DNA of 64,000 bases from Gemmobacter lanyuensis (GCF_014652355.1 NZ_BMYQ01000014.1:1-64000); one strand, 5' to 3'. Positions 24,461-35,459 are shown, numbered from the stretch's first letter. Notes: generated by a model from the sequence alone, not told the origin. Translations and numbers: made by a program.

Positions 24461-26649
24461 CTGCGCTGTCACGTCTGCTTGTCCTGCTCATCAGCCTTTG
24501 TCTTGCCCTGCCCGCGTGGGCAGACACCGTGCTGTCAAAATATCTGACACAGGTGCCCGCGGGCGATCTTGTTCCTGGTGCTGACGGCTATGGCCCGATC
24601 CTTCCGGAATTGGCCGTTGCTCCGGTGATGAAAGGGGCCGAGACGCTGGGTTGGGCTTTTGTCACCAGCGATTTTGTCGGCACGACCGGCTATTCGGGCA
24701 AGCCCATCCATACGATCGTCGCACTGGATGACAAAGCGCATGTGATTGGCCTGCAGCTCGTCAAACATTCTGAGCCGATCGTGCTTATCGGGATTCCCGA
24801 AGCCAAGGTCAAAGCGCTGGTGTCTGGCTACATTGGTCTGGATCTGGTCGCTGAGGCGAATTCCGGTGGTACCTCGCATGATGTGGACATCATCTCGGGC
24901 GCCACCGTTACAGTGATGGTGATCGACGATTCCATTGTGCGGTCCGGCCTGAAGGTGGCGCGCGCACTCGGGCTCGGGGGGCTGGTCCCGGATGCTGCCG
25001 CCCAAGGGCCGAAGTTCGAAATCAACCCAGACGCTGCATCCCCGGCCGATTGGATGACCATGGAAGGGGATGGCACTTTGCGGCGCCTCTCGCTTGACGT
25101 GGGGCAGGTCAATGGAGCCTTTGCGGCGCTTGAGGACAAACGTGCTGCGGAACGCGCTTTGCCCCAGGCCCCGGAAACCACCTTCATCGAGATGCAGGCG
25201 GCTCTGGTTTCCGTTCCCGCGATTGGCCGTGCTGTATTGGGTGAACAAGAGTTCGCAAATGTGCAGGGATGGCTCAAGCCCGGCGAACAGGCACTGATGC
25301 TGGCGGGCCGGGGGCTCTATAGCTTCAAGGGATCAGGCTATGTGCGCGGCGGGATTTTCGACCGGATCGTGCTGATCCAGGACGATGTCTCTGTGCGCTT
25401 CCGTGACAAGATGCATCGCCGTCTGGTCAGTCTTTCTGCCGAAGGCGCGCCCGACTTCACCGAGATGGACCTCTTCCGTATTCCGGCGGACGTGGGGTTC
25501 GATCCGACGAAACCGTTCCGCATCCAGCTGCTGGTGCAGCGCGAAGTCGGGCCGATCGAAAAGCTGTTCACGACCTTCGACCTCGGTTACCAGCTGCCGC
25601 AATCTTACCTCCGCGCTGTGGCGCAGCCAGTTCCTGAAGCGTCTGCCGCCGATGCTGTTGCAGCTACGCCGGAAGATGCCGCGCAGGCAGAGCTGTGGCA
25701 AAAGATCTGGGCCGGGTCCAAGCCTGAAATCATCGGGCTGGGTGCAATGCTGCTGGTGCTGACAGGGGTCTTCTTCTTCCAGGGGCTTGCTACGCGAAAC
25801 GCCCGGGCCTTTTTCTGGTTCCGCATGTCTTTCCTGACGGTGACGTTGGTTTTCCTTGGCTTTTACGCCAACGCGCAGCTGTCGGTCGTCAACCTTATGG
25901 CCTTGTTCGGGGCGCTGGTGTCGGGCTTCAGCTGGCAGGCCTTCTTGCTTGATCCGCTGACCTTCATCCTGTGGTTTGCTGTCGCGGCGGCGCTGCTCTT
26001 CTGGGGGCGCGGGGCCTATTGCGGCTGGCTTTGCCCCTTCGGCGCGCTGCAAGAGCTGACCAACCGTATCGCACGGGCGCTGCATGTCCCGCAATGGACG
26101 CTGCCCTGGGGCCTGCATGAGAGGCTCTGGCCCGTCAAATACATGATTTTCCTTGGGCTTTTCGGCGTCAGCCTGATGAGCATCGAACAAGCCGAACATC
26201 TGGCTGAGGTCGAGCCCTTCAAGACGGCGATCATCCTGAAATTCGTGCGCGCCTGGCCCTTCGTGGCCTATGCGGCGGCCCTTCTGATGGCGGGGCTGTT
26301 CGTCGAGCGGTTCTATTGCCGCTACCTTTGCCCCCTTGGTGCGGCCTTGGCGATCCCGGCCCGTATCCGCATGTTCGACTGGCTGAAGCGTTATCGGGAA
26401 TGTGGCAACCCTTGCCAGTCTTGCGCGAACCAATGCCCTGTTCAGGCGATCCACCCCACGGGTGAAATCAACCCGAACGAATGCGTCAACTGCCTGCATT
26501 GCCAGGTTCTCTATCAATCCAAAACCGTCTGCCCCGTGGTCATCAAACGCGCCAAACGCCGCGATGCCGTGGGATCGGTGCCCGATCTGAAGCTGGGGTC
26601 TCCCCCCGCCGGGCATCCGAATGCAGCCGCACATCAGCGTTCCAACTGA
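24457..26649 (+). CDS. nosR: NosR, membrane electron donor/regulator for N2O reduction
   Basis: The protein has 730 residues. After a signal sequence comes a periplasmic FMN-binding domain whose flavin-attachment motif SGATVT lies at 147-152. A membrane core of about six helices starts near residue 430 and carries [10 protein letters not shown] and [11 protein letters not shown]. The C-terminus has two 4Fe-4S sets ([13 protein letters not shown] and CVNCLHC...CP). NosR feeds electrons to NosZ and is needed for nos expression in several denitrifiers. The family length is normal and all cysteine motifs look intact. Confidence 0.95.
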   Translation: MTALSRLLVLLISLCLALPAWADTVLSKYLTQVPAGDLVPGADGYGPILPELAVAPVMKGAETLGWAFVTSDFVGTTGYSGKPIHTIVALDDKAHVIGLQLVKHSEPIVLIGIPEAKVKALVSGYIGLDLVAEANSGGTSHDVDIISGATVTVMVIDDSIVRSGLKVARALGLGGLVPDAAAQGPKFEINPDAASPADWMTMEGDGTLRRLSLDVGQVNGAFAALEDKRAAERALPQAPETTFIEMQAALVSVPAIGRAVLGEQEFANVQGWLKPGEQALMLAGRGLYSFKGSGYVRGGIFDRIVLIQDDVSVRFRDKMHRRLVSLSAEGAPDFTEMDLFRIPADVGFDPTKPFRIQLLVQREVGPIEKLFTTFDLGYQLPQSYLRAVAQPVPEASAADAVAATPEDAAQAELWQKIWAGSKPEIIGLGAMLLVLTGVFFFQGLATRNARAFFWFRMSFLTVTLVFLGFYANAQLSVVNLMALFGALVSGFSWQAFLLDPLTFILWFAVAAALLFWGRGAYCGWLCPFGALQELTNRIARALHVPQWTLPWGLHERLWPVKYMIFLGLFGVSLMSIEQAEHLAEVEPFKTAIILKFVRAWPFVAYAAALLMAGLFVERFYCRYLCPLGAALAIPARIRMFDWLKRYRECGNPCQSCANQCPVQAIHPTGEINPNECVNCLHCQVLYQSKTVCPVVIKRAKRRDAVGSVPDLKLGSPPAGHPNAAAHQRSN

Positions 26650-26662
26650 AAGGAGTTCCACC

Positions 26663-28597
26663 ATGGAATCGGAACACAAAACAGGGATCAGCCGCCGCAT
26701 GTTGCTGGGCGCCACCGCAGGTGGTGCCGCGCTGGCGGGTGCGACCGGCGGCCGTCTGGCGCTCGGCGCCGGGGCGCTGGGTCTGGCCACCACCGCGGGC
26801 ACGGGGGCAGCCTTGGCTTCCGAGGGCAGCTTCGAAATCGCGCCGGGGCAGCTTGATGAATACTATGGCTTCTGGTCCTCGGGCCAGACGGGCGAAATGC
26901 GGATCCTCGGCATCCCCTCGATGCGTGAGCTGATGCGCGTCCCGGTCTTCAACCGCTGCTCGGCCACGGGCTGGGGTCAGACGAATGAATCGATCCGCAT
27001 CCACCAGCGGACCATGACCGAGAAAACCAAGAAGCTGCTGGCCGCCAATGGCAAGAAAATCCACGACAATGGCGATTTGCACCACGTCCATATGTCGATG
27101 ACTGAAGGCAAATACGATGGTCGCTATCTGTTCATGAACGACAAGGCCAATACCCGCGTGGCGCGGGTGCGTGGCGATGTCATGAAATGCGATGCCATTC
27201 TGGAAATTCCGAATGCCAAGGGCATCCACGGGATGCGCCCGCAGAAATGGCCGCGCACCAACTATGTCTTCGCCAATGGCGAGGATGAGGCGCCGCTGGT
27301 CAATGACGGCTCGACCATGACAGATGTGAAGACCTATGTGAACGTCTTCACCGCCATTGACGCCGACAAGTGGGAGGTCGCGTGGCAGGTGCTGGTGTCG
27401 GGCAACCTCGACAATTGCGATGCCGATTATGAAGGCAAATGGGCCTTCTCGACCTCCTACAACTCGGAAATGGGGATGACGCTGGCGGATATGACCGCAA
27501 GCGAGATGGACCATGTGGTTGTCTTCAACATCGCCGAGATCGAAAAGGCCATTGCCGCCGGCAAGTTCGAAGAGGTGAACGGTGTCAAGGTTCTGGACGG
27601 GCGCAAGGACGCCAACAGCCAGTTCACCCGCTATATCCCCATCGCCAATAACCCGCACGGCTGCAACATGGCGCCGGACAAGAAGCACCTCTGCATCGGG
27701 GGCAAGCTGTCGCCCACCGTCACGGTGATCGATGTCACGCTGCTGGATGCGGTCTTTGAAGGGGCGGAGCCGCGGTCTTGCGTGGTGGCGGAACCGGAAC
27801 TGGGTCTTGGACCGCTGCATAATGCCTTCGATGGCAAGGGCAACGTCTTCACCTCACTGTTCCTCGACAGCCAGGTCGTGAAGTGGAACATCGAAAAGGC
27901 CATTGCCGCCTACAAGGGCGAGAAGGTTGATCCCATCCTCGACAAGGTCGATGTGCAATATCAGCCGGGCCACCTGAAGACCTCGATGGGGGAAACGCTG
28001 GATGCCGATGGCAAGTGGCTGGTCTGCCTCTGCAAATTCTCGAAAGACCGCTTCCTGAACGTCGGTCCGCTGAAGCCGGAAAACGATCAGCTGATCGATA
28101 TCTCGGGCGACAAGATGAAGGTGGTGCATGACGGCCCCAACTTCGCTGAACCGCATGATGCCATTGCCGTTCATGCCAGCAAGATGACGGGGATCAAGTC
28201 GGTCTGGGACCGTCAGGATGTGATGTGGGCCGAAACCCGCAAACAGGCCGAGGCCGATGGCGTGAACCTTGATGACTATCAGGATCAGGTGATCCGCGAT
28301 GGCAACAAGGTGCGGGTCTATATGTCCAGCCAAGCGCCGCAGTTCAGCCTGGAAAGCTTCACTGTCAAGGAAGGCGATGAGGTGACGGTGATCATCACCA
28401 ACCTTGATGACATCGACGACCTGACCCACGGCTTCACCATGGGCAACCACGGTGTTGCCATGGAAATCGGGCCGCAGATGACCTCGTCTGTCACCTTCAC
28501 GGCGGGCGCGGCCGGGGTTTACTGGTATTACTGCCAGTGGTTCTGCCACGCGCTGCACATGGAAATGCGCGGCCGCATGTTCGTGGAGCCGAAGTGA
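26663..28597 (+). CDS. nosZ: Nitrous-oxide reductase NosZ (clade I, Tat-exported)
   Basis: The protein has 644 residues and reduces N2O to N2 in the periplasm. A twin-arginine signal (SRRMLLG, residues 10-16) identifies the clade I type. The seven-bladed propeller includes the CuZ motif DLHHVH (138-143). The C-terminal cupredoxin domain binds CuA with C624, C628, H632 and M635 (C-x3-C-x3-H-x2-M). The ATG at 26663 follows AAGGAG; an upstream in-frame start inside nosR lacks a ribosome site. All ligand motifs are present, so the enzyme should be active. Confidence 0.97.
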   Translation: MESEHKTGISRRMLLGATAGGAALAGATGGRLALGAGALGLATTAGTGAALASEGSFEIAPGQLDEYYGFWSSGQTGEMRILGIPSMRELMRVPVFNRCSATGWGQTNESIRIHQRTMTEKTKKLLAANGKKIHDNGDLHHVHMSMTEGKYDGRYLFMNDKANTRVARVRGDVMKCDAILEIPNAKGIHGMRPQKWPRTNYVFANGEDEAPLVNDGSTMTDVKTYVNVFTAIDADKWEVAWQVLVSGNLDNCDADYEGKWAFSTSYNSEMGMTLADMTASEMDHVVVFNIAEIEKAIAAGKFEEVNGVKVLDGRKDANSQFTRYIPIANNPHGCNMAPDKKHLCIGGKLSPTVTVIDVTLLDAVFEGAEPRSCVVAEPELGLGPLHNAFDGKGNVFTSLFLDSQVVKWNIEKAIAAYKGEKVDPILDKVDVQYQPGHLKTSMGETLDADGKWLVCLCKFSKDRFLNVGPLKPENDQLIDISGDKMKVVHDGPNFAEPHDAIAVHASKMTGIKSVWDRQDVMWAETRKQAEADGVNLDDYQDQVIRDGNKVRVYMSSQAPQFSLESFTVKEGDEVTVIITNLDDIDDLTHGFTMGNHGVAMEIGPQMTSSVTFTAGAAGVYWYYCQWFCHALHMEMRGRMFVEPK

Positions 28598-29931
28598 TGA
28601 CCCTGCGCCGGTTTGCCCTTTTCCTTGCGCTTCTGGTGACGACCCCGGTTCTTGCCGGGGAACGGCCCGTGCCGCCGGGGCCGGGGCAGCTGGCGCAGGC
28701 CATTGCCGGGGCTGCCCCCGGCGATGTGCTGGTGCTGACCGGCGGGGCCTATCCGGGCCCCGTCACCATTGACCGTCCGCTGACCATCGCAGGCCCGCAA
28801 GGTGCCGTGGTCGACGGATTGGGGCAGGGGACCGTGATCACCGTCGCCGCCCCGGATGTGACGCTGCGCGGCTTTTCCGTCACCGGATCGGGCAGCGTGA
28901 ACCAGAACCTTGATGCGGGGATCAAGATCCTGAAAGGCGCGGACCGCGCTGTCATTCAGGACACGCATCTTTCGGGCAACATGCATGGCATCGATGTGCA
29001 TGGCGGGCGCGACGCCCATGTCATCGGCAATGACATCATCGGCCGTCAGAACGACCGCATGAACGAACGCGGCAACGGCATCTACGTCTGGAACAGTCCC
29101 GGAACGTTGGTTGAGGGCAATACAGTGCGCTTTGGCCGCGACGGGATCTTTTCCAACGCGTCGCGCGATGGAACCTATCGGAACAATGTCTTCCGCGACC
29201 TGCGTTTCGCCGTGCATTACATGTATACCCACCGCTCGGAAGTGTCCGGAAATGTGAGCATTGGCAACCATCTGGGCTTTGCCATCATGTTTTCCGACCG
29301 GGTGGTCGTAAAAGACAACCTGAGCCTCGGGGACCGTGAACATGGCCTCATGCTGAACTATGCCAACAATGCCGATGTCTCGGGCAATCTGGTGCGCGGG
29401 GGGGCGAAGAAATGCCTCTTCATCTATAACGCACACAAGAACCTGATCTACGACAACCGCTTTCAGGGGTGCGGCATCGGCATCCATTTCACCGCCGGGT
29501 CAGAGCGCAATGTTCTGACCGGAAATGCCTTTGTCACGAACCGCGAGCAGGTGAAATATGTCGGTTCCCGCCATATGGAATGGAGCCTCGACGGCCGGGG
29601 CAATTTTTGGTCCGACCACCCGGCTTATGATCTGAACGGCGATGGTATTGCTGATGGCGTCTACCGCCCCAATGACCTGATGGACCACATCCTGTGGTCG
29701 CAACCTGCGGCGGCGCTTCTGACCGGGGCGCCCGCCGTGCAGCTGATCCGCTGGAGCCAGCAGAGCTTTCCCGCCACCCTGCCGGGCGGCGTCCAGGACA
29801 GCGCCCCCCTGATGACAGCGCCCGACATCGCCGTGCCCGCCGAATATGCCGCCGATGAGGCTGCCGTCGCAGGCCGTTGGGCGAAAGGAAGTTATGATGA
29901 CATCGACCCTGACGATCTCGCATCTCACTAA
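28597..29931 (+). CDS. nosD: NosD, periplasmic copper-maturation factor
   Basis: The protein has 444 residues with a signal peptide (LRRFALFLALLVTTPVLAG) and a long right-handed beta-helix of CASH repeats (about 40-340), seen as repeated G-N-x-I and V-x-G-N patterns. NosD works with the NosFY transporter in assembling the CuZ centre of NosZ. The start overlaps the nosZ stop as TGATG. Confidence 0.93.
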   Translation: MTLRRFALFLALLVTTPVLAGERPVPPGPGQLAQAIAGAAPGDVLVLTGGAYPGPVTIDRPLTIAGPQGAVVDGLGQGTVITVAAPDVTLRGFSVTGSGSVNQNLDAGIKILKGADRAVIQDTHLSGNMHGIDVHGGRDAHVIGNDIIGRQNDRMNERGNGIYVWNSPGTLVEGNTVRFGRDGIFSNASRDGTYRNNVFRDLRFAVHYMYTHRSEVSGNVSIGNHLGFAIMFSDRVVVKDNLSLGDREHGLMLNYANNADVSGNLVRGGAKKCLFIYNAHKNLIYDNRFQGCGIGIHFTAGSERNVLTGNAFVTNREQVKYVGSRHMEWSLDGRGNFWSDHPAYDLNGDGIADGVYRPNDLMDHILWSQPAAALLTGAPAVQLIRWSQQSFPATLPGGVQDSAPLMTAPDIAVPAEYAADEAAVAGRWAKGSYDDIDPDDLASH

Positions 29932-30787
29932 GCGGTTCGACGGTTTCACCGCGCTGAACGACGTGTCCTTTTCGGTCGCTCCGGGCAGCCGTGTGGCCTT
30001 GCTGGGCCATAATGGCGCGGGCAAATCGACCATGATGAAGATCATCCTCGGCCTGATCGCTGGCGACGGTGGTAGCATCACCGTCTGCAATGCCGCGCCG
30101 GGATCGGCCGAGGCCCGCGCCCAAGTCGCCTATCTGCCGGAAAACGCGGCCTTTCATCCCGCCCTGACCGGAGAAGAGCAGTTGCGCCAATATCTGCGTC
30201 TGCGCGGGGAAAACCCGGCGCAGGCCATGGCGCTGCTGGATCGGGTGGGTCTGGCCCATGCCGCGCGGCGCCGGATCGGCACCTATTCCAAGGGGATGCG
30301 CCAGCGCGTCGGTCTGGCACAGGCGCTGATCGGTCACCCCCGCCTTCTGGTGCTGGATGAACCGACCAGCGGGCTTGATCCCGTATCGCGGCGCGATTTC
30401 TATGCCCTGCTCGATGGTCTTGCCGCCGAAGGCGCGGCGATCCTTTTGTCCTCGCATGCGCTGACAGAGGTTGAGGCCAGGACCGACCATATCCTGATCC
30501 TCTCCAAGGGTGTGCTGGTGGCCGAGGGCGCGCTGGTGGATCTGCGCCGCCGCGCGGCGCTGCCGATTGTGATGACGGTGGTCCCGCAGCCGGGGCAGGG
30601 CGCGGACCTTGCCGCTGCCCTGCCCGGCGCGGTTCCGGTGGGCGGCGCTTATCAGATCACCTGCCCGCAAGAGGAAAAGCTTGCCCTGCTGGGGCGCATC
30701 GCAACCCTTGGGGTGGCGGATCTCGAAGTCACGCCCCCCAGCCTTGAAGACATCTACAGCCACTTCAGCCGGAGGGACGGGCAATGA
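29894..30787 (+). CDS. nosF: NosF, ABC transporter ATPase
   Basis: The protein has 297 residues. Walker A is GHNGAGKST, the signature is YSKGMRQRVGLAQAL, and Walker B is LLVLDEPTSGLDP. With NosY it forms the ABC complex that supports CuZ biogenesis. The ATG at 29894 overlaps the end of nosD by 38 nt and is preceded by AAAGGAAG; a second ATG follows directly. Confidence 0.93.
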   Translation: MMTSTLTISHLTKRFDGFTALNDVSFSVAPGSRVALLGHNGAGKSTMMKIILGLIAGDGGSITVCNAAPGSAEARAQVAYLPENAAFHPALTGEEQLRQYLRLRGENPAQAMALLDRVGLAHAARRRIGTYSKGMRQRVGLAQALIGHPRLLVLDEPTSGLDPVSRRDFYALLDGLAAEGAAILLSSHALTEVEARTDHILILSKGVLVAEGALVDLRRRAALPIVMTVVPQPGQGADLAAALPGAVPVGGAYQITCPQEEKLALLGRIATLGVADLEVTPPSLEDIYSHFSRRDGQ

Positions 30788-31611
30788 CCTTGAACCGCAT
30801 CCTTGCCACCACGGGCACGGAATTCCGCATCGCGGTGCGTAACCGCTGGGTGGCGATCGCCACGGCGCTGATGGTGGTGTTTGCGCTGGTTCTGGCCGCG
30901 GCGGGTGCCGCGCCGACCGGCGATGTCGGGGTTGACCGGCTTTCGGTGACGGTGGCCTCGCTCACCTCGCTGTCGGTCTATCTTGTGCCACTTCTGGCGC
31001 TGCTCATGTCCTTTGACGCCATCGCGGGCGAGGTGGAGCGCGGTACCTTGCCACTCTTGCTCACCTATCCCATCCCGCGGGTCGAGATCCTGCTGGGCAA
31101 ACTTTTCGCGCATCTGGTGGTGCTGACGCTGGCGGTCGGGGCGGGCTATGCAGCGGCGGGGGCTGCGGCGCTGCTGGTTGATGGCGCGTCGATCGCGGGC
31201 CTGCCCGCGCTGTGGCGCCTGACGTGGAGCTCTGTTCTGCTGGGCGCCACTTTCCTTGGTGCGGGCTATGCGCTTTCGGCGCTGGCGCGACGGCCTTCGG
31301 GGGCGGCGGGGCTGGCGGTCGGGCTTTGGCTGGGCCTTGTGGTGCTTTATGACCTCGGCCTTCTCGCCGCGGTGGTCGCCAATGACGGTGGCCGCTTCAC
31401 GACCGAGGTCTTTCCCCTGGCCTTGCTGGCCAATCCCGCTGATGCCTTCCGCCTGTTCAACCTCTCGGCCGCCGAGGCGACGGCCGCTGCGGCAGGTGTG
31501 GGCGGGGCTGCGGCGACCATCCCGCTATGGCAATCGGCGGCTTCGGTCCTCCTCTGGCCGCTTATTGCGCTTTTCCTTGCCACAGCTGCGTTCCGGAGGG
31601 TCCGGCCATGA
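30784..31611 (+). CDS. nosY: NosY, ABC transporter permease
   Basis: The protein has 275 residues with about six hydrophobic helices (for example ALMVVFALVLAAAGA and SVYLVPLLALLMSFD). The sequence FDAIAGEVERGTLPLLLTYPIPR is typical of ABC-2 permeases. It pairs with NosF for CuZ maturation. The start overlaps nosF by ATGA. Confidence 0.92.
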   Translation: MTLNRILATTGTEFRIAVRNRWVAIATALMVVFALVLAAAGAAPTGDVGVDRLSVTVASLTSLSVYLVPLLALLMSFDAIAGEVERGTLPLLLTYPIPRVEILLGKLFAHLVVLTLAVGAGYAAAGAAALLVDGASIAGLPALWRLTWSSVLLGATFLGAGYALSALARRPSGAAGLAVGLWLGLVVLYDLGLLAAVVANDGGRFTTEVFPLALLANPADAFRLFNLSAAEATAAAAGVGGAAATIPLWQSAASVLLWPLIALFLATAAFRRVRP

Positions 31612-32174
31612 AGCGATCCGCATTTGCCCTGCTGCTGGCTCTTGCCGCCTGTCAGGAAACCCCGACTGCCACGCTGGCGCCCCTACCGCTGACGGCGGAA
31701 TCCGTGGGCCATTATTGCCAGATGAACCTTCTGGAACATCCCGGCCCCAAGGCGCAGGTGCATCTGGACGGGCTACCTGGCGCGCCGTTGTTCTTCAGCC
31801 AGGTGCGCGATGCCGTGGCCTATGCGCGGCTGCCGGAACAAAGTCACGTCATTAAGGCGATCTGGGTCAATGACATGGGGGCAGCGGGTGCCACCTGGGA
31901 TGATCCCGGCGCGATGAACTGGATCAAGGCCGATACGGCCTATTACGTCGTCGGGTCGGGGCGCGAAGGAGGCATGGGGGCGCCCGAGCTTGTGCCCTTT
32001 GCCGCTGCCGATGCTGCACAGGCCTTTGCCGGGGTCGAGGGGGGCAAAGTGATGCGGTTGGATGACATCCCAGATACGGCTGTCATCGCCGACGATGCCC
32101 CAGATACCGATCCCGGGGCGGAAGCTGAATTTGCCGCCCGGATCAAAGCGCTCTCCAATCGGAACGGAGATTGA
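31608..32174 (+). CDS. nosL: NosL, copper-chaperone lipoprotein
   Basis: The protein has 188 residues. A lipoprotein signal peptide ends in LALAAC with Cys15. The copper-binding region carries HYCQMNLLEHPGPKAQ, followed by the conserved WVNDM and Y-to-V segments. NosL binds Cu(I) and delivers it to NosD for CuZ assembly. Start and stop overlap nosY and nearly overlap nosX. A long acidic C-terminal tail (DDAPDTDPGAEAEF) is present. Confidence 0.9.
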   Translation: MKRSAFALLLALAACQETPTATLAPLPLTAESVGHYCQMNLLEHPGPKAQVHLDGLPGAPLFFSQVRDAVAYARLPEQSHVIKAIWVNDMGAAGATWDDPGAMNWIKADTAYYVVGSGREGGMGAPELVPFAAADAAQAFAGVEGGKVMRLDDIPDTAVIADDAPDTDPGAEAEFAARIKALSNRNGD

Positions 32175-32176
32175 CC

Positions 32177-33082
32177 ATGCTGACGCGCCGTCGCTTTCTT
32201 GCCATCAGTGCCGCTTGCGCGGCCTCTCCGGCTGCTCTGCGCGCGCAGACACAGCCATTCGTCTGGACCGGGGTTGCCCTCGGGGCACGCGCTTCGCTGC
32301 GATTGACCCATCCCGAAGCCCCGGCAATCGCCGCACGGGTCGCGGCTGAAATCGACCGCCTTGAAGGGGTTTTCAGTCTTTACCGCACCGACAGTGCCTT
32401 GATGGAGCTGAACCGCAGCGGACGCCTTGACGCGCCACCATTTGAGCTGTTGGAGTGCCTGAGCTTGGCAGGATCCGTTCATCGCGCAAGCGGCGGGCTG
32501 TTTGATCCGACGGTTCAGCCCCTGTGGGCAGCCTATGCCGAGGCGGCGGTGCAGGGGCGCCTTCCCGATGCCGCCACCCGTGATGCCGCGCGCCGTCTGA
32601 CTGGCTGGGATCGTCTGCGCATTGCGCCCGATCATCTGCGTATGGACCCGGGCATGGGACTGACGCTGAACGGGATTGCGCAGGGCTATATCGCTGATCG
32701 CGTTGCAACCATGCTACAGGCGGACGGGTTGACCGACATCCTCATCGACACGGGGGAATTGCGCGCTCTGGGTGGTCGGGCCGATGGTGATGCCTGGCCC
32801 GTCCGGCTTGCTCAGGGGGGCGCGGTCGCCTTGCGCGGTCGCGCTTTGGCAACCTCGGCCCCGCTGGGGACCACCTTTGATGCGGCGGGGCGCGTTGGGC
32901 ATATCCTGAATCCTTTGACCGGTTTGGCCGGTGCCGCACAATGGCGCGGCGTGTCGATTTCGGCGCCTTCGGCTGCGCTCGCCGATGCGCTGTCAACGGC
33001 GGCCTGCCTGATGGAGGGGGCCGCATCCGTGCAGGCCCTTTGTGCCCGGTTTGCGGATGTACGTCTCGAAGCCCTTGTCTGA
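32177..33082 (+). CDS. nosX: NosX, ApbE-type FAD:protein FMN transferase
   Basis: The protein has about 301 residues of the ApbE family. A Tat-like signal (TRRRFLAISAACA) precedes the flavin transferase domain with LFDPTVQPLW, the Gly-rich LTLNGIAQGYIADRVA and IDTGELRALGG. It attaches FMN covalently to NosR through a phosphoester. The ATG at 32177 is favoured over a TTG two codons earlier. It is the last nos gene, and no clear terminator is visible before paaX. Confidence 0.9.
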   Translation: MLTRRRFLAISAACAASPAALRAQTQPFVWTGVALGARASLRLTHPEAPAIAARVAAEIDRLEGVFSLYRTDSALMELNRSGRLDAPPFELLECLSLAGSVHRASGGLFDPTVQPLWAAYAEAAVQGRLPDAATRDAARRLTGWDRLRIAPDHLRMDPGMGLTLNGIAQGYIADRVATMLQADGLTDILIDTGELRALGGRADGDAWPVRLAQGGAVALRGRALATSAPLGTTFDAAGRVGHILNPLTGLAGAAQWRGVSISAPSAALADALSTAACLMEGAASVQALCARFADVRLEALV

Positions 33083-33227
33083 CCGCATTTTCGTGGCACC
33101 TGTCCTGTTGCTTGAGTCAGAGACATCTCTCTGGGGTCGTGTGCGTTTTCCCAATGCTGCGGTGGTGATTTGACTTTCGGCCTCTCTCGGCCTACCCGCC
33201 AGGGTGCCCATTACGCCACGAGGACCC

Positions 33228-34070
33228 ATGCCCCGCACCGCCCTGACAGATCGGCTGATGCAGGATCTGCCGCTGACCGCGGCCTCCTTCATTGTCACGG
33301 TCTATGGTGACATCGTCGTCCCGCGCGGCGAGGTGCTGTGGATGGGCAGCCTGATCGAGATCTGTGACAACGTGGGCATCAGCGAAAATCTGGTGCGGAC
33401 GGCCGTGTCACGGCTGGTCTCTGCCGGCAGTCTGCTGGGCGAACGGAACGGGCGGCGCAGCTTCTATCGTCTTGCCCCCGCAGCCCGCGCCGAATTTGCC
33501 GAAGCCGCGCAGCGGCTTTTTGCGCGGCAGACTGAACCCGATCATTGGTTCATCCTTCACGCCCCGGATTTGGGCGAGGAGACCGCCAAGCGTTTCCGCA
33601 TGGCGCGGATGGGGGGGGATGTCTGGCTCTGCCCCGACCGGGGCGACCGTCCGACCGGCGCCTCGTTGGTTCTACGGACGCAGGCCGAAGACGCCGTAGC
33701 CTTGCAAAAGATCGCCGCTTTCTGGGATCTGACCTCGGTGCAGGGGCGGTATGAGGCGATGCTGGCCCGCTTTAGCCCCCTTCACGAGGCGCTTCTGGTA
33801 GGGGAAACGCTGGCCCCGGCCGATGCGTTGACGGCGCGGCTTTTGCTGGTTCAGGTCTACCGCAGTGCGCTGTTGCGCGACCCCGGTTTGCCCGCTGCCG
33901 CCCTGCCGGATCGCTGGCAGGGCGCCGCCGCGCGGCGGCTGTTCGACGATCTCTATGCGCGCCTGTCGCCCTTGGCGGATGCTGAGGTCGCCCGCAAGTT
34001 GGAGGGGAGCGATGGTCCCCTGCCTGCCGAAACACCGGAAACTATTAATCGTATCAATAACTTGGCCTGA
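33228..34070 (+). CDS. paaX: Phenylacetic acid degradation repressor PaaX
   Basis: The protein has 280 residues. An N-terminal winged helix (about 18-85, GISENLVRTAVSRLVSAGSLLGERNGRRSFYRL, broken here) precedes the PaaX central and C-terminal domains (FWDLTSVQGRYEAMLARF). PaaX represses paa genes and is released by phenylacetyl-CoA. The ATG at 33228 follows GAGGA. It precedes the catabolic operon in the same direction, with a 167-bp regulatory gap. Confidence 0.88.
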   Translation: MPRTALTDRLMQDLPLTAASFIVTVYGDIVVPRGEVLWMGSLIEICDNVGISENLVRTAVSRLVSAGSLLGERNGRRSFYRLAPAARAEFAEAAQRLFARQTEPDHWFILHAPDLGEETAKRFRMARMGGDVWLCPDRGDRPTGASLVLRTQAEDAVALQKIAAFWDLTSVQGRYEAMLARFSPLHEALLVGETLAPADALTARLLLVQVYRSALLRDPGLPAAALPDRWQGAAARRLFDDLYARLSPLADAEVARKLEGSDGPLPAETPETINRINNLA

Positions 34071-34116
34071 ATCCTCGTCATTGACGGGCCACGCGGAACG
34101 CGGAATTTGCGCCAAA

Positions 34117-34157
34117 ACATTACACCAAAAAAAGAAAACTGTTTATTTGTGTAATGT
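34117..34157. promoter_or_regulatory. Long-spaced inverted repeat upstream of the paa operon
   Basis: ACATTACAC (34117-34125) and its exact complement GTGTAATGT (34149-34157) are separated by 23 nt containing an A-rich run. It lies in the operon promoter. It could bind PaaX or form an operator pair; the distance between arm centres is 32 bp, three helical turns. Confidence 0.55.
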
Positions 34158-34173
34158 ATTGATGCTATACGTC

Positions 34174-34185
34174 GACCAATCGGTC
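34174..34185. promoter_or_regulatory. Candidate PaaR (TetR) operator, operon copy
   Basis: The sequence GACC-AATC-GGTC is an inverted repeat 53 bp before the thiolase start. The same arms and spacing recur at 46131-46142 before the divergent paaN/paaG genes. Confidence 0.5.
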
Positions 34186-34237
34186 GGCGAATTGGGAGAA
34201 TCGTCGGCCTTCTGCGATCAAGCTGAGGGAGACGTGA

Positions 34238-35443
34238 ATGCGCGACGCGTTCATCTGCGATGCGGTCAGAACCCCCGTGGGGCGTTATGGCGGGGCCTTG
34301 TCGGGCGTCCGGGCCGATGATCTTGCGGCACTGCCGCTCAAGGCGCTGATGGAGCGCAATCCGAATGTGGACTGGTCTGCCGTCGACGACCTGATCTTCG
34401 GCTGTGCCAACCAGGCCGGGGAAGATAACCGCAACGTGGGCCGTATGGCCGTGCTGCTGTCGGGGATGCCGATTGGCGTGCCGGGCACCACGATCAACCG
34501 TCTTTGCGGGTCGGGGATGGATGCCGTCGGCATGGCCGCTCGCGCGATCCGCGCCGGCGATTGCGACTTCGTCCTCGCCGGTGGCGTCGAAAGCATGAGC
34601 CGCGCGCCCTTCGTCATGCCCAAGGCGGAAACCGCCTTCTCACGCTCGAATGCGGTCTACGACACCACCATCGGCTGGCGCTTCCCGAATCCGGCGATGA
34701 AAAAGATCTACGGCACCCATTCGATGCCGGAAACCGCCGACAATGTCGCCGCCGACTATAACGTCAGCCGCGCCGATCAGGATGCTTTTGCCGTCCGCAG
34801 CCAGCAACGCTGGGCCGCCGCGCAGGCCGCAGGGATCTTCCGCGACGAGATCGTCCCGGTCGTGATCCCGCAGAAAAAGGGTGATCCGCTGGTCGTCGAT
34901 ACGGATGAGCATCCGCGCCCCGCAACCACGGTCGAACAGTTGGCCAAGCTGCGTGGCGTGAATGGACCTGACCTTTCGGTGACCGCGGGCAATGCCTCGG
35001 GCGTGAATGACGGCGCTGCGGCGCTGGCGGTTCTCTCGGCCGAGGCCGCTGCGGCCCAGGGTCTGACCCCCAAGGCCCGCATCGTCGCCATGGCCGCAGC
35101 TGGGGTTGAGCCGCGTATCATGGGCGTGGGCCCGGCCCCCGCCGTCCGCAAGGTTCTGGCCCGCGCCGGGATGACGCTGGACCAGATGGATGTCATCGAA
35201 CTGAATGAGGCCTTCGCCGCACAGGCGCTTGCCGTGCTGCGCGATCTGGGCCTGCCGGACGACGCCGCCCATGTGAACCCGAACGGTGGCGCCATCGCGC
35301 TTGGCCATCCGCTGGGGATGTCGGGCGCCCGTCTTATCACCACGGCCATGTATCAGCTTCACCGCACCGGCGGGCGCTACGCGCTCTGCACCATGTGCAT
35401 CGGGGTGGGGCAGGGCATCGCCCTTATCATTGAACGCGTCTGA
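34238..35443 (+). CDS. paaJ: 3-oxoadipyl-CoA/3-oxo-5,6-dehydrosuberyl-CoA thiolase
   Basis: The protein has 401 residues. The catalytic thiolase residues are present: C90 (NRLCGSGM), H357 ([11 protein letters not shown]) and C387 ([10 protein letters not shown]). The start [20 protein letters not shown] is typical of the PaaJ/PcaF type. It cleaves the ring-opened CoA ester and later 3-oxoadipyl-CoA to acetyl-CoA and succinyl-CoA. It heads the operon before paaA, unlike in E. coli, where paaJ follows the epoxidase genes. PcaF is an equally valid family name. Confidence 0.88.
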   Translation: MRDAFICDAVRTPVGRYGGALSGVRADDLAALPLKALMERNPNVDWSAVDDLIFGCANQAGEDNRNVGRMAVLLSGMPIGVPGTTINRLCGSGMDAVGMAARAIRAGDCDFVLAGGVESMSRAPFVMPKAETAFSRSNAVYDTTIGWRFPNPAMKKIYGTHSMPETADNVAADYNVSRADQDAFAVRSQQRWAAAQAAGIFRDEIVPVVIPQKKGDPLVVDTDEHPRPATTVEQLAKLRGVNGPDLSVTAGNASGVNDGAAALAVLSAEAAAAQGLTPKARIVAMAAAGVEPRIMGVGPAPAVRKVLARAGMTLDQMDVIELNEAFAAQALAVLRDLGLPDDAAHVNPNGGAIALGHPLGMSGARLITTAMYQLHRTGGRYALCTMCIGVGQGIALIIERV

Positions 35444-35459
35444 ACAGGGAGCAGCCAAC

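Noticed and set aside
32171-32176. TTG start two codons before the nosX ATG
   Set aside because: It would only add two residues ahead of a normal Tat-like signal and has no better ribosome site.
34071-34237. Small leader peptide before the thiolase gene
   Set aside because: No frame with a start, ribosome site and sensible length was found in this AT-rich promoter segment.
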